Below the pieces are notes generated by a model. The model saw only the letters and a list, made by a program, of their open reading frames with translations, ran no database searches and had not been told where the DNA came from. Below are positions 8,637-18,000 of a DNA stretch of 64,000 nt, piece by piece. Source of the stretch: Zobellia alginiliquefaciens (GTDB taxonomy: Bacteria; Bacteroidota; Bacteroidia; Flavobacteriales; Flavobacteriaceae); the NCBI RefSeq assembly GCF_029323795.1, contig NZ_CP119758.1:1240001-1304000 (forward strand), written 5' to 3'. Position 1 is the stretch's first letter. Each line of letters begins with the position of its first letter. Both the position numbers and the translations under genes were made by a program.

Positions 8637-9488
8637 TTACAATGTTGCTAATATACCTTTTACGTACCCTATTGATTCCATCATACCTGGTAATGGATCA
8701 TCTCCCTCTGCCTCATATTCCAAGGCTAAGGTTCCTTTATAATTTAATTTTGAAACGGTCTTTAAAAATGCGGGGAAATCAATGACACCACGACCAATTA
8801 TACAGGTTTTCCCATCGTGTTCCGCAGCTGTTACATCTTTTAAGTGAATATCAAAAACCCGATCAAAAAACTCAGTCACATCTCCAGAAGGGTCTCTCTT
8901 TATCCGCTGGGTATGGCCAATATCTAAGCAAAGGCCCATACGCCTATCCCTATCTTTTATTTTAAGGTAGGCGCTCTCGGCACTAGGGAACACTTTATCT
9001 CCGGGGCCATGATTATGAATAGCTAGTTTAATATTGTATGCTTTCACTTTCTCTTCTACATAATCCAAAAGACTATGGCTAGGTACTCCTACAATCATAT
9101 CCAATTCAGCCATTTTAGCATATTCAAAGGCTTGATCCACCTGCGCATTGGACTTCATATAAATAACTCCAGCGCCATAGAAATCCACACCTTTCTCCTT
9201 GCATTCCGCCACTGCACTTTTTATCGTGTGCGCACCCGAATCTAGCGGTAAATGCATACTTTTTAAGGTCATCCGCTTTAAACCGCACCTCAGTGTCATA
9301 TCTAAAGCCTTTTCCCGGGTGAACTCACGTAGTGTATACGAGGCTACTCCCAGCTTCAAATCGGGTTTTAAAAAATCAGCTTTCTCCTCGGTGGTGGCAG
9401 CTTCTGCTAAACTTGGAAAAGATAGCGCTCCAACTCCCAAAACTCCGGCAGATGTTCGCTTTAAGAAACTTCTTCTGTTCGCTTTCAT
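8637..9488 (-). CDS. Sugar phosphate isomerase/epimerase-like TIM barrel with Tat signal
   Basis: 283 aa from the ATG at 9488. This start gives a proper Tat signal (MKANRRSFLKRTSAGVLGVG); a 26-residue extension from 9566 is open but would bury the signal. AP-endonuclease-2 / xylose-isomerase-like TIM barrel with likely metal ligands in LCLDIGHTQR, HLKDVT and LEYEAEGDDP. Together with the Gfo/Idh enzyme immediately downstream it forms an exported two-gene unit, probably acting on a sugar or sugar acid; the substrate is unknown. Confidence 0.87.
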   Translation of the reverse strand: MKANRRSFLKRTSAGVLGVGALSFPSLAEAATTEEKADFLKPDLKLGVASYTLREFTREKALDMTLRCGLKRMTLKSMHLPLDSGAHTIKSAVAECKEKGVDFYGAGVIYMKSNAQVDQAFEYAKMAELDMIVGVPSHSLLDYVEEKVKAYNIKLAIHNHGPGDKVFPSAESAYLKIKDRDRRMGLCLDIGHTQRIKRDPSGDVTEFFDRVFDIHLKDVTAAEHDGKTCIIGRGVIDFPAFLKTVSKLNYKGTLALEYEAEGDDPLPGMMESIGYVKGILATL

Positions 9489-9710
9489 TAACTTGTCTTG
9501 TTTGTCTATTTGATTAAATTGGTTTTGGTCTACCATGACAACACCTTCAGATTGCGAAAAAACCATACAAAGGCCACTAAATATATAACACTTTTAAACT
9601 TTCTGCAATACATTAGGCATTACCTTAACATAACCTCTGAATTTATATAAAAAAACAAACATTTAATTTGGCTTAATTTCTGTATTTTGGATGTCCCTCA
9701 ATATGATAAA

Positions 9711-10910
9711 ATGAAAAACTTTGACTTGAACCACCTTATTCCGCAACTAGCAGAAAAGGGCACATGGGTAGGCAGATGTATGGTGCCGGAAAAGAAGGCT
9801 TACAATGGTGTAGCCGGACCTCATGTGGTGTTGGCTAAAAATGGTAAAGTCTACGACCTGTCCGAGTATTACAACTCTACCAGCGAGATAATAAATAGCA
9901 TGACCCCAGTTGCTAGCTTAAAAGTGTTAACCGGCTTACCCATTCTTGGAGGTATAACGGAGGTCTTAAACAATTCCCTTTATTTCAATACCAATCCTGA
10001 GCACCCTTACTTCATTGCTCCAAACGATATACAAGCTATAAAAGCATGTGGCGTAACTTTCATTAAAAGTTTACTGGAACGCGTCATTGAAGAAAGAGCA
10101 AAAGGAGACGCGCATATTGCCAATGATATACGCCAGACTATATATGATTCCCTTGGCAATGATCTAAGTAAGGTTATAGCAGGTTCTCCGGAAACCGAAA
10201 AACTAAAAAAAGAACTTCAGGAAAAAGGGCTTTGGTCTCAATATCTTGAAGTTGGTATTGGCAAAGATGCCGAAGTATTTACCAAAGCCCAACCTTTATC
10301 GGCCGTTGGGTTTGGTGCTGAAGTGGGCGTTTTAAAAAGTTCTAAATGGAACAACCCTGAACCAGAAATTGTTCTTGCCGTTTCTTCTTCAGGTAAAATT
10401 GTTGGTGCCACATTGGGCAACGATGTAAACCTTCGCGATTACGAAGGTAGGAGCGCCCTATTGCTAGGAGAAGCAAAAGACCAGAATGGATCATGCGCCA
10501 TAGGGCCCATGTTCAGGTTGTTCGATGAGACTTTTTCCTTAGAGGATGTAAAAAACTGCGAAGTAGATTTTGCCATGCAGGGGAAAGATAATTTCTCCAC
10601 CTCCGGAAGCAATAAAATGAAGGAAATAAGCCGAACCCCAGAAAATCTGGTAAATCAGGTCATTGGTAAAAACCATCAATATCCGGACGGACTTGTTCTA
10701 TTCTTAGGCACCATGTTTGCCCCCACCGAAGACCGCAATGCAGAAGGATTGGGCTTTACCCATAAAACAGGCGATCAGGTCAATATTTCATCACCTTATT
10801 TAGGCACTCTTATCAATTGGGTAAATACTTGCGACAACATACCAGAGTGGAAATTCGGCATTAGTGCTTTTACAAATTTTATCCTTCAACGTAAGTTAAA
10901 AAATACCTAA
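9711..10910 (+). CDS. Fumarylacetoacetate hydrolase (FAH) family protein
   Basis: 399 aa from the ATG at 9711 (an upstream TTG at 9687 is open but unlikely). C-terminal FAH domain: the metal-binding EPE in NNPEPEIVLAV, the GNDVNLRDYEGRS block, and VLFLGTMFAP. Length and layout are closer to 2-dehydro-3-deoxy-D-arabinonate dehydratase-type members than to true fumarylacetoacetases, so an acid-sugar dehydratase is the more likely activity (inference). It is divergent from the Tat-exported sugar-enzyme operon. Its last 15 nt overlap the end of the convergent sigma-factor gene. Confidence 0.82.
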   Translation: MKNFDLNHLIPQLAEKGTWVGRCMVPEKKAYNGVAGPHVVLAKNGKVYDLSEYYNSTSEIINSMTPVASLKVLTGLPILGGITEVLNNSLYFNTNPEHPYFIAPNDIQAIKACGVTFIKSLLERVIEERAKGDAHIANDIRQTIYDSLGNDLSKVIAGSPETEKLKKELQEKGLWSQYLEVGIGKDAEVFTKAQPLSAVGFGAEVGVLKSSKWNNPEPEIVLAVSSSGKIVGATLGNDVNLRDYEGRSALLLGEAKDQNGSCAIGPMFRLFDETFSLEDVKNCEVDFAMQGKDNFSTSGSNKMKEISRTPENLVNQVIGKNHQYPDGLVLFLGTMFAPTEDRNAEGLGFTHKTGDQVNISSPYLGTLINWVNTCDNIPEWKFGISAFTNFILQRKLKNT

Positions 10911-11447
10911 GATCAAAAACAGAAAAATTGTGGCGTGTTGTCTTAAAAAGTGAAGCGCTTTGGACATCTGGTTCTCCACCGTTTTTATGGAAATATTCAT
11001 ATCCTGCGCAATCTGCTTATACTTCTTTTTTTCCAGTTTATTCTGCACAAATACCTCTTTGCAACGAGGTGGTAATTGAGCGATGAGAACGTTCAGGTTT
11101 TTAATTTTAACCTCTACCCTATCTTGTTCATAAGCGGTATCGGCAATCACCTCCCATTTAATTTTCTCCAAACTGTCATACGCAATTTTTTGAGCACGTA
11201 GATGTTGCAGAAACTGATTGTAACAACACTTAAACAAATAATTTTTTACCGAGCCCGATATAAGAAGTTGTGTTCTTTTCTCCCAAAGGTTCATTAAGGC
11301 ATCTTGAACAATATCTTCCGCCAGGTACCTATTATTGCACATCTTAAAGATGTAATTACACAACCAATCATAATATTCAGTGAACAAATACTGGTACGCC
11401 TCAGCATTGCCCTTCTGCATTTTCATGACCAGTTTTCGCTCGTTCAT
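10896..11447 (-). CDS. ECF RNA polymerase sigma factor, FecI-like
   Basis: 183 aa. Region 2 (RYLAEDIVQDALMNLWEKR) binds core polymerase and the -10 element; region 4 (LPPRCKEVFVQNKLEKKKYKQ through SIKTVENQMSKALHFL) is the promoter-recognising helix-turn-helix. The C-terminus ends in a hydrophobic tail (ATIFLFLILGIF). It faces away from the FecR gene across a 95-bp divergent region, whereas FecI and FecR usually lie in tandem. It likely directs transcription of the FecR-TonB receptor unit once released by FecR. Confidence 0.92.
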   Translation of the reverse strand: MNERKLVMKMQKGNAEAYQYLFTEYYDWLCNYIFKMCNNRYLAEDIVQDALMNLWEKRTQLLISGSVKNYLFKCCYNQFLQHLRAQKIAYDSLEKIKWEVIADTAYEQDRVEVKIKNLNVLIAQLPPRCKEVFVQNKLEKKKYKQIAQDMNISIKTVENQMSKALHFLRQHATIFLFLILGIF

Positions 11448-11542
11448 TCCTTATGATATTCATTCAAATTTAAATAAAAATGATTCATTCGTAGGGGTTT
11501 TTTGACAATTATGCATCATTAAGTTAAAAGGTGTAAATATTT

Positions 11543-12712
11543 ATGAATTACGATGAGCTAATTTCTAAATGGCTAAAAGGAAATATTACTTCCGAAGAGC
11601 GAGAACACCTAAACCTCTGGGTATCTGCTAGTGATGCTAATATGGCGCTGTTGAAAAAGCGAATTAAAGAATCTCAACCAACGGGAAAGCTATCCTTTGA
11701 TTCCAAGACTGCACTGGTAAAATTCAATGCTAAAATTTCCACTCAAAGGCGAAGAAGAAAACACCTAGTTCTTGCATTACCATATACCGCAGTTATAGTT
11801 ATTCTGGTTTTTTTAGGATTAGAAATGAAGGGCTCTTTATTCTCATCCAATCCTAAAGAGCCTATATCCAAAACGGTTGCTGCACCAAACTTACAGGAAA
11901 ATATAACCATTATCTTGGCAGACGGAAGCACAAGAACCCTGAGCAGCGATGGCAACGAGATCTTAACCGATGCACAAGGAAACATTATTGCCGATAAAAA
12001 TACAAACGCACTCAATTTTAGTGACCAGCACAACTCGGGCTCTCAGCAAGTGGTTTACAATGAAATTTATATTCCGCATGGACAGACCTTTAAAATAAGA
12101 CTTTCTGATGGTACTTCGGTTTGGCTGAATGCCGGCTCAAAACTAAAATTCCCAACAAGTTTCAAAAATGATTCGCTCCACACTAGAACTGTTTTTCTAG
12201 AGGGGGAAGGCTTTTTTGATGTAACCCAAAACAAGAAAAAGCCTTTTTTGGTCGTAACACAAGGGGTTGAGGTTAAAGTTCTCGGGACTCAATTCAATCT
12301 TTCGTCCTACGAAACCGATGAAAATATAGCCACTACTTTAATTGAAGGCAAGGTGACCCTATCAGAATCCAACAAGCCAGATAATGAGATAGAACTATCC
12401 CCAACTTTCCAAGCAAATTATAAAAAGTCTGAGAACAACTTTAGTAAAACAAAAGTAGACACATCGATCTACACCGCTTGGATGGAAAACAAATTAATAA
12501 TCGACAATCTTAAATTCTCTGACATTTTAATAAAACTAGAACGAGTGCACCAAGTAAAGTTTCTAAACAATGCGAAACATTTGAACAACGAGGTGTTTAA
12601 GGGCGAGTTTGAAAATGAAACTATAGAAGCCGTATTGAACACTATTTCCCTTAGCACACCCTTTGAATATACCATCGACCAGAATACAATTACAATAGAG
12701 AGTAAAAGCTAG
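11543..12712 (+). CDS. FecR family anti-sigma factor / sigma regulator
   Basis: 389 aa. A cytoplasmic N-terminal region (YDELISKWLKGNITSEE) is followed by one transmembrane helix at about residues 74-90 (YTAVIVILVFLGLEM), the periplasmic FecR domain (IPHGQTFKIRLSDGT, WLNAGSKLKFP, VEGEGFFDV-like FLEGEGFFDV) and a C-terminal DUF4974-type domain. It transmits the occupancy signal of the downstream TonB receptor, by contact with that receptor's STN domain, to the divergent sigma factor. 54 nt before the receptor gene. Confidence 0.93.
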   Translation: MNYDELISKWLKGNITSEEREHLNLWVSASDANMALLKKRIKESQPTGKLSFDSKTALVKFNAKISTQRRRRKHLVLALPYTAVIVILVFLGLEMKGSLFSSNPKEPISKTVAAPNLQENITIILADGSTRTLSSDGNEILTDAQGNIIADKNTNALNFSDQHNSGSQQVVYNEIYIPHGQTFKIRLSDGTSVWLNAGSKLKFPTSFKNDSLHTRTVFLEGEGFFDVTQNKKKPFLVVTQGVEVKVLGTQFNLSSYETDENIATTLIEGKVTLSESNKPDNEIELSPTFQANYKKSENNFSKTKVDTSIYTAWMENKLIIDNLKFSDILIKLERVHQVKFLNNAKHLNNEVFKGEFENETIEAVLNTISLSTPFEYTIDQNTITIESKS

Positions 12713-12766
12713 AATAATCAATATTACACAAACAACTAATTGCTAACAATCAAATACACAAAAATC

Positions 12767-15724
12767 ATGAAACACAACCAAGAACACGGTGCCCAAGCTA
12801 CAATGCGCCTAAAACAGATAAATCTAAAGACTATGCTGAATCTTCTGTCCGCATTCTTTATCGTTTTCCAAGTGAATGCAAATACTTCTTCCCAAAAAGA
12901 AATAAATCTAGACTATGATAATGCACCTTTAAAACAAATCTTAAAGGAGATAAAAACGCAAACCGATTACAGCTTTTTCTACAACACAAAAGAGATAGAC
13001 GACTCTAAGAAAATATCTTTCCATGTGAATGGTGAAATCATTGGTAAGGTATTAACGAAGCTTTCCGAAAAAGCATCTTTTGATTTCAAGGTAAATGGAA
13101 AACAAATTGTTTTAACCAAGAAATCGGAAAGCACTAACGCATTGCAAGAAAAAGAAATTGAAGGCACTGTAAAGGATGCTACCGGTATGCCGCTCTCCGG
13201 TGCAAGTATTGTTATTAAAGGCACTACAACCGGAGCGCAAACCGACTTTGACGGTAACTTTACCATTACCGCTCCAGATGATACTGCCGTACTTGTCATT
13301 TCTTATATTGGATTTGAAACTTTAGAAGTCCCTGTTGCCGGAAAAAGCTCTTTCAACATCACTTTAAAAGAAGCTGCCGCTCAATTGGACAACGTGGTTA
13401 TCGTAGGTTCTAGAAATCCAAACAGAACCTCCACAGAAACCGCAACTGCCGTAGATGTAATTCCTATGGAGGACGTGGTCTCTAAAACCGGTAAAATAGA
13501 AGTCAACCAATTACTGCAGTACGCGGCACCTTCTTTTAATGCCAACAAGCAGTCCGGTTCTGATGGCGCGGACCATATAGACCCTGCTTCTTTGCGTGGT
13601 TTAGGACCTGACCAAACTTTGGTTTTAATCAACGGTAAAAGAAGACACCAATCTTCGCTGATCAACGTATTTGGCACACGAGGTAGAGGTAATACAGGTA
13701 CCGACCTTAACGCTATTCCTGCCGCGGCAATCAAAAGAATTGAGATTTTAAGAGATGGGGCTTCCGCACAATATGGTTCTGATGCCATTGCAGGTGTAAT
13801 CAATATTGTATTGAAAGATAGAACGGACGAACTTTCCGGCTCTATCAGCTATGGGGCTTACAATACAAATGCCAAAGGTGATTTCCCTGATGGTACTCCA
13901 AATACAGATGGTAATCGTTTAGATACCGAAAGAGATGGAAATGCAATTGGTAATGACCAAAATTTTGATGGTGGCTCTATAAAGTTCGCCGCTAATTACG
14001 GAGTTAAGATAGGTGAAGAAGGTTACGCCAACTTTACCACGGAATATATTGCCAAAAATAAAATACTTAGACCCGGTTTTGACTTTAGAAGAGGTTTTGG
14101 TGAAGCGGCCATTGACGGTTTCAATTTTTTTGGAAATATGAGTATTCCTGTTTCGGATAAAACTGAAATTTATGCTTTTGGAGGAAGAAACTATAGAGAT
14201 ACCGATGCCTTTGCATTTACTCGTAACAACCCTACGGAACGTAATGTAGTAGGTATTTACCCAAATGCATTCACCCCAAGAATCACCTCTAATATTATTG
14301 ATAATTCCGTTGCCGTTGGTGTGCGAACAGAAATGGACAATGGTTGGAACGTAGATATTAGTAACACTTACGGTAAAAACCTATTTCACTATTTTATTAA
14401 GGGTTCTTTGAATGCTTCACTTGAAGAAGCATCTCCAACCGATTTTGATGCAGGTGGACATAGCCTTAGCCAAAACGTTACCAATCTTGATATTTCCAAG
14501 TTTTATGAAGATATCATGGCCGGTATGAACCTCGCTTTTGGTGCGGAGTACAAAACAGAGAATTTTGAGATTTTTGCTGGTGAAGCCACATCTTACGGGA
14601 CTTTTGATGTAGACGGTGCACTAATAACAAACCCTGCTACCCAAACCATACCTACTGATCCAATTACCGGTAACCAAAGACCTGGTGGCTCTCAAGGCTT
14701 TCCTGGATACAGCCCTGATAACGAAATAGACCGAAGCCGAAGCAATGTTTCTCTTTACGGAGATTTAGAATTGGACGTTACCGAAAAATTCTTGGTAAGT
14801 GGTGCCGCACGTTTTGAGTATTTCAGTGATTTTGGTAGTACTACCAATGGAAAGTTGGCGGCAAGATACAAAGCAACCGAAAATTTCAATATTAGGGGTT
14901 CTGTAAGTTCTGGTTTTAGAGCTCCATCATTAGCTCAGATTTATTACAACCTTAAATTCACCAACTTTATTGGTGGTGTGGCTTCGGAATCTTTATTATC
15001 TCCTAATAACAGTCCGGTTACCGCTTCTTTTGGTATTGGCCCTTTAAAAGAAGAAAAAGCATTTAATGCCGCTCTTGGTTTCACGGCAAAAGCAGGAAAC
15101 TTTACAGCTACCGTAGATGGGTATTATATTGACATTAAAGATAGGATTGTATTAACCGGGGATTTCCCTGCCCCACAGATCGATAATGTTAACTCCGCTC
15201 AATTTTTTGTAAACGGTGTGGATACCAAAACATCGGGTCTAGATGTAATTTTATCTTACAAAAACAGTCTTTCGGAAGACAGTTCGTTCAGTGCAACCTT
15301 CTTGGCGAACTTTAATGACATGAAGATTGAGAGTGTAAATAATGGAAGTTTAGATGAAAGCACATTTTTTGGCGCAAGAGACAAAGCCTTCTTATTAGCC
15401 TCTGCTCCAGACAGTAAACTAAACTTGAATCTTACCTATGATAAAAGTTGGTTTGACGCTGCACTAAGTTTCACTCGTTTCAGCGAAATAGAATTAGTAG
15501 ATTATGGTTTGGCAACTGATAGATACAGCGCCAAAACCGTGACTGATTTAAACTTTGGTTTTGAACTTAGCGAAAGTTTGAAATTAAACGTAGGTAGCAA
15601 CAACCTTTTTAATATATACCCAGACCAGCAAGATGCCGATTCTGATTCCGGTGGATACTGGGATGCCGTACAAATGGGATTTGCAGGATCTTTTTACTAT
15701 GCTAGACTCAGCTTTACGTTCTAA
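12767..15724 (+). CDS. TonB-dependent receptor with STN signalling domain
   Basis: 985 aa from the ATG at 12767. Order of domains: signal peptide (LLSAFFIVFQVNA), secretin/TonB short N-terminal (STN) domain (about 40-115), CarboxypepD_reg-like beta domain (GTVKDATGMPLSGASIVIKG), plug with the RLDGASAQYG-like ILRDGASAQYGSDAIAGVIN, then a 22-strand barrel ending in ARLSFTF. The STN domain plus FecR upstream points to trans-envelope signalling. No SusD follows, so this is not a canonical SusCD pair; substrate could be a siderophore or an oligosaccharide. A strong terminator follows. Confidence 0.93.
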   Translation: MKHNQEHGAQATMRLKQINLKTMLNLLSAFFIVFQVNANTSSQKEINLDYDNAPLKQILKEIKTQTDYSFFYNTKEIDDSKKISFHVNGEIIGKVLTKLSEKASFDFKVNGKQIVLTKKSESTNALQEKEIEGTVKDATGMPLSGASIVIKGTTTGAQTDFDGNFTITAPDDTAVLVISYIGFETLEVPVAGKSSFNITLKEAAAQLDNVVIVGSRNPNRTSTETATAVDVIPMEDVVSKTGKIEVNQLLQYAAPSFNANKQSGSDGADHIDPASLRGLGPDQTLVLINGKRRHQSSLINVFGTRGRGNTGTDLNAIPAAAIKRIEILRDGASAQYGSDAIAGVINIVLKDRTDELSGSISYGAYNTNAKGDFPDGTPNTDGNRLDTERDGNAIGNDQNFDGGSIKFAANYGVKIGEEGYANFTTEYIAKNKILRPGFDFRRGFGEAAIDGFNFFGNMSIPVSDKTEIYAFGGRNYRDTDAFAFTRNNPTERNVVGIYPNAFTPRITSNIIDNSVAVGVRTEMDNGWNVDISNTYGKNLFHYFIKGSLNASLEEASPTDFDAGGHSLSQNVTNLDISKFYEDIMAGMNLAFGAEYKTENFEIFAGEATSYGTFDVDGALITNPATQTIPTDPITGNQRPGGSQGFPGYSPDNEIDRSRSNVSLYGDLELDVTEKFLVSGAARFEYFSDFGSTTNGKLAARYKATENFNIRGSVSSGFRAPSLAQIYYNLKFTNFIGGVASESLLSPNNSPVTASFGIGPLKEEKAFNAALGFTAKAGNFTATVDGYYIDIKDRIVLTGDFPAPQIDNVNSAQFFVNGVDTKTSGLDVILSYKNSLSEDSSFSATFLANFNDMKIESVNNGSLDESTFFGARDKAFLLASAPDSKLNLNLTYDKSWFDAALSFTRFSEIELVDYGLATDRYSAKTVTDLNFGFELSESLKLNVGSNNLFNIYPDQQDADSDSGGYWDAVQMGFAGSFYYARLSFTF

Positions 15725-15757
15725 AACAAGCACTTGTATTTGTTTTAGCTAAGTGCC

Positions 15758-15794
15758 AAAAGCTACTCAATATTGTGTTGAGTAGCTTTTTTAA
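15758..15794. terminator. Rho-independent terminator after the TonB receptor gene
   Basis: A 13-bp perfect stem: AAAAGCTACTCAA and TTGAGTAGCTTTT around a 7-nt loop, followed by further T residues. It lies between the convergent ends of the TonB receptor gene (+) and the AraC-family gene (-), and could serve both. Confidence 0.85.
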
Positions 15795-15837
15795 TTTTCA
15801 ACCTATTTAATCCACAATGGCAGGATTAAATATCAAA

Positions 15838-16740
15838 TCAACCTTCAACACGTAGGAGTTCTTTTTGTCGCTTTCTAAAAGCTTTGGGAGTTTCACCAAC
15901 CGCTTTTTTAAAGGTTTTGGTAAAATAAGAATTGTCATAGAAACTAAAATAATGTGCTATTTCTTCGCTACTCATTTCAGTATAGGTAAGGTATCTTTTA
16001 ACCTCCACAATAAGCCTTTCGTTGATTAACTCACTCACACTTCTTCCCGTATTCTTTTTGGTCAATCGGTTTAAATGCTGGGGGGTCATGAACATTTGGG
16101 AAGCATAATCCGCCACACTACGGTTACTTTTAAATTGTTTGTTTATTAAAGATTCCAACGCTAAAATATGTTTGGCATCAACACTGATCTTATCTCCTTT
16201 AGATTTTTCATAAAGTCTAGATAGTTTTACCAGCATAAGGGTTAAAAGAGCCTCTAGGGCATCATACTTTAAAATAACATCGCTATGGTATTCCAGCTCC
16301 ATTTCACGTAGCAAGGCATGAAACAAAAATTTGTCTTTTTCAACCATTTCAACCATTGGGCTACTCAAAAAACCACTAAATATAGGTAACGACTGTATCC
16401 ATTGTTGCGCACCTGGCTTTAATAAAAAATCTTTTTGAAAGAGGACACCAAACCCTTCCGTAAATTCACCTTTTGCTGTAACTACTTGCCCGGGACTACA
16501 GAAATACACTGAGTTGGCACTGGTTTTATAGGAGTTGAAATCTACATGTATTTCTCCATCACCTTCTATAAAAAATACAACGCCGTAATTTAGGTTTCTA
16601 AGCGGATTTCCGCTTTTGATAAGGTTAGAAACATTTTCGGCCTTAAAAATTAAAAACCCAGGATGATTCTTATTTTCCTTTATTCCGGTTTCTTTATAAA
16701 GTTCCGGCAATCCCATTTTCGGTATATCTTCCATAATCAT
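15838..16740 (-). CDS. AraC family transcriptional regulator
   Basis: 300 aa. The N-terminal half is a cupin-like sensing domain (GVVFFIEGDGEIHVDF). The C-terminal 100 residues carry the two AraC helix-turn-helices (SVADYASQMFMTPQHLNRLT and EEIAHYFSFYDNSYFTKTFK) and the usual GETPKAFRKRQ ending. It is divergent from the RND efflux operon with a 175-bp shared region that contains a repeated CTACCATTTT element, so it is the likely local activator of the pump. Confidence 0.92.
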   Translation of the reverse strand: MIMEDIPKMGLPELYKETGIKENKNHPGFLIFKAENVSNLIKSGNPLRNLNYGVVFFIEGDGEIHVDFNSYKTSANSVYFCSPGQVVTAKGEFTEGFGVLFQKDFLLKPGAQQWIQSLPIFSGFLSSPMVEMVEKDKFLFHALLREMELEYHSDVILKYDALEALLTLMLVKLSRLYEKSKGDKISVDAKHILALESLINKQFKSNRSVADYASQMFMTPQHLNRLTKKNTGRSVSELINERLIVEVKRYLTYTEMSSEEIAHYFSFYDNSYFTKTFKKAVGETPKAFRKRQKELLRVEG

Positions 16741-16759
16741 GGTATAAATCCATCGAAAT

Positions 16760-16841
16760 CTACCATTTTACCCCATTAAAACCATGATTTTCCTCCATTA
16801 TGTTCTAATAATACCATAAATGGCTTTGTTACTACCATTTT
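16760..16841. promoter_or_regulatory. Direct repeat CTACCATTTT, candidate AraC-family operators
   Basis: The 10-mer CTACCATTTT occurs at 16760-16769 and again at 16832-16841, with looser ACCAT-containing copies between (AACCATGATT, TACCATAAAT). The second copy ends 17 nt before the efflux operon's -7 box, where an AraC-type activator is expected to bind. Binding is inferred from position and repetition only. Confidence 0.45.
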
Positions 16842-16858
16842 TAGCCTTGTAACCGGCT

Positions 16859-16866
16859 TAATTTTG
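16859..16866 (+). promoter_or_regulatory. -7 promoter box of the RND efflux operon
   Basis: TAATTTTG is a perfect TAnnTTTG match. Transcription would start around 16872, about 44 nt before the adaptor's preferred ATG at 16916. Confidence 0.5.
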
Positions 16867-16915
16867 CACTCTTAAAATTGAAAACCCAAAAATGATACTT
16901 AAATCCCTATTTCAT

Positions 16916-17989
16916 ATGAAAGATAAATACCTACGGGTGATACTAAAAAGTGTTTCAATTGCCATAGTTCTTCTTGCTGCTGTTAGTTGTGGTAGTGAAG
17001 AAAAGACCCAAACCAATAAAGTAATTAAGATTAAAGTTTTAAATGTTGGCTCCAACCCAGCTTCTTCAAATGCCCAAATAGAGTACAATGGCACAATTGA
17101 ATCTGATGTGGCAATTAATGCAAGCTTTCAGGTTTCGGGTACCGTTTTAAGTGTTCCTGTGCGCATAGGAGATTTCGTAAAAAAGAATCAATTGATCGCT
17201 CAAATAGATGGAACTGTATATACCAGTCAATATGAACAGCAATTGGCTCAAGAAAGACTGGCCAAAGAAAATTATGAACGTATAAATAATGTTTTTCAAA
17301 AAGGGAGTATCGCAGAAATTAGAATGTTAGAGGCACGTTCGCAATATGAACAAGCACAAGCAGCTGCAAAAATGAGCTATCAGAATGTACGCCATGCTAA
17401 ATTATACGCCCCTATGGATGGCTACATAAGCGATAAGATGATGGAAGCCGGTGATCTGGCACAACCAGGACTACCTGTAGTGGAATTGGTAAATATTAAG
17501 ACGGTTAAAGCCGTACTTGCTATTCCTGATAGTGAAATAAATAACATAACTAAAGGAGACACCGCTACGGTGGTAGTTCCTTCATTAGGGGATATGGATA
17601 TTTCTGGTATTGTTGACGAGATTTCCATTCAATCCGATCAAGGCTCACCAGTTTATACGGCTTATGTAAAACTGAATAATGCCGAAAAGAAAATAAAACC
17701 AGGTATGACCTGTACCGTAAGTTTTAAAAATTCAAAAAGCGGTAATGCAGATGGGAAACCAACTATTATCATTCCGTCAGAAAGTATTGCCGTTACGGAA
17801 GATGGTAAGCGTTTTGTATATGTAGCCAACGGAAATAGCGCGGACAGACGCTACGTAGAAACCGGCAGATTATATGACAGCGGCATAGCAATTACAAACG
17901 GCTTGAAAAAAGGAGACCAACTTATCGTTTCGGGTTACCACAAGCTTACACAGAGTACGACCGTGGAAATCATTAATGACTCCAAATAA
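16916..17989 (+). CDS. RND efflux periplasmic adaptor (HlyD/MFP family) lipoprotein
   Basis: 357 aa from the ATG at 16916; an ATG 24 nt upstream is in frame but lengthens the signal. Lipoprotein signal with lipobox LLAAVSC. Typical adaptor order: barrel-sandwich half (SFQVSGTVLSVPVRIGDFV), alpha-helical hairpin (about residues 90-135), second lipoyl half (LYAPMDGYISDKMMEAGDL), beta-barrel and membrane-proximal domain. It links the inner-membrane pump to the outer-membrane channel. First gene of the efflux operon; the pump gene starts 11 nt downstream. Confidence 0.93.
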   Translation: MKDKYLRVILKSVSIAIVLLAAVSCGSEEKTQTNKVIKIKVLNVGSNPASSNAQIEYNGTIESDVAINASFQVSGTVLSVPVRIGDFVKKNQLIAQIDGTVYTSQYEQQLAQERLAKENYERINNVFQKGSIAEIRMLEARSQYEQAQAAAKMSYQNVRHAKLYAPMDGYISDKMMEAGDLAQPGLPVVELVNIKTVKAVLAIPDSEINNITKGDTATVVVPSLGDMDISGIVDEISIQSDQGSPVYTAYVKLNNAEKKIKPGMTCTVSFKNSKSGNADGKPTIIIPSESIAVTEDGKRFVYVANGNSADRRYVETGRLYDSGIAITNGLKKGDQLIVSGYHKLTQSTTVEIINDSK

Positions 17990-18000
17990 GACAGTAGAAG

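Noticed and set aside
13381-13803. 140-aa open frame antisense to the TonB receptor gene.
   Set aside because: Shadow of the coding strand: low-complexity composition, no family, and the sense gene is certain.
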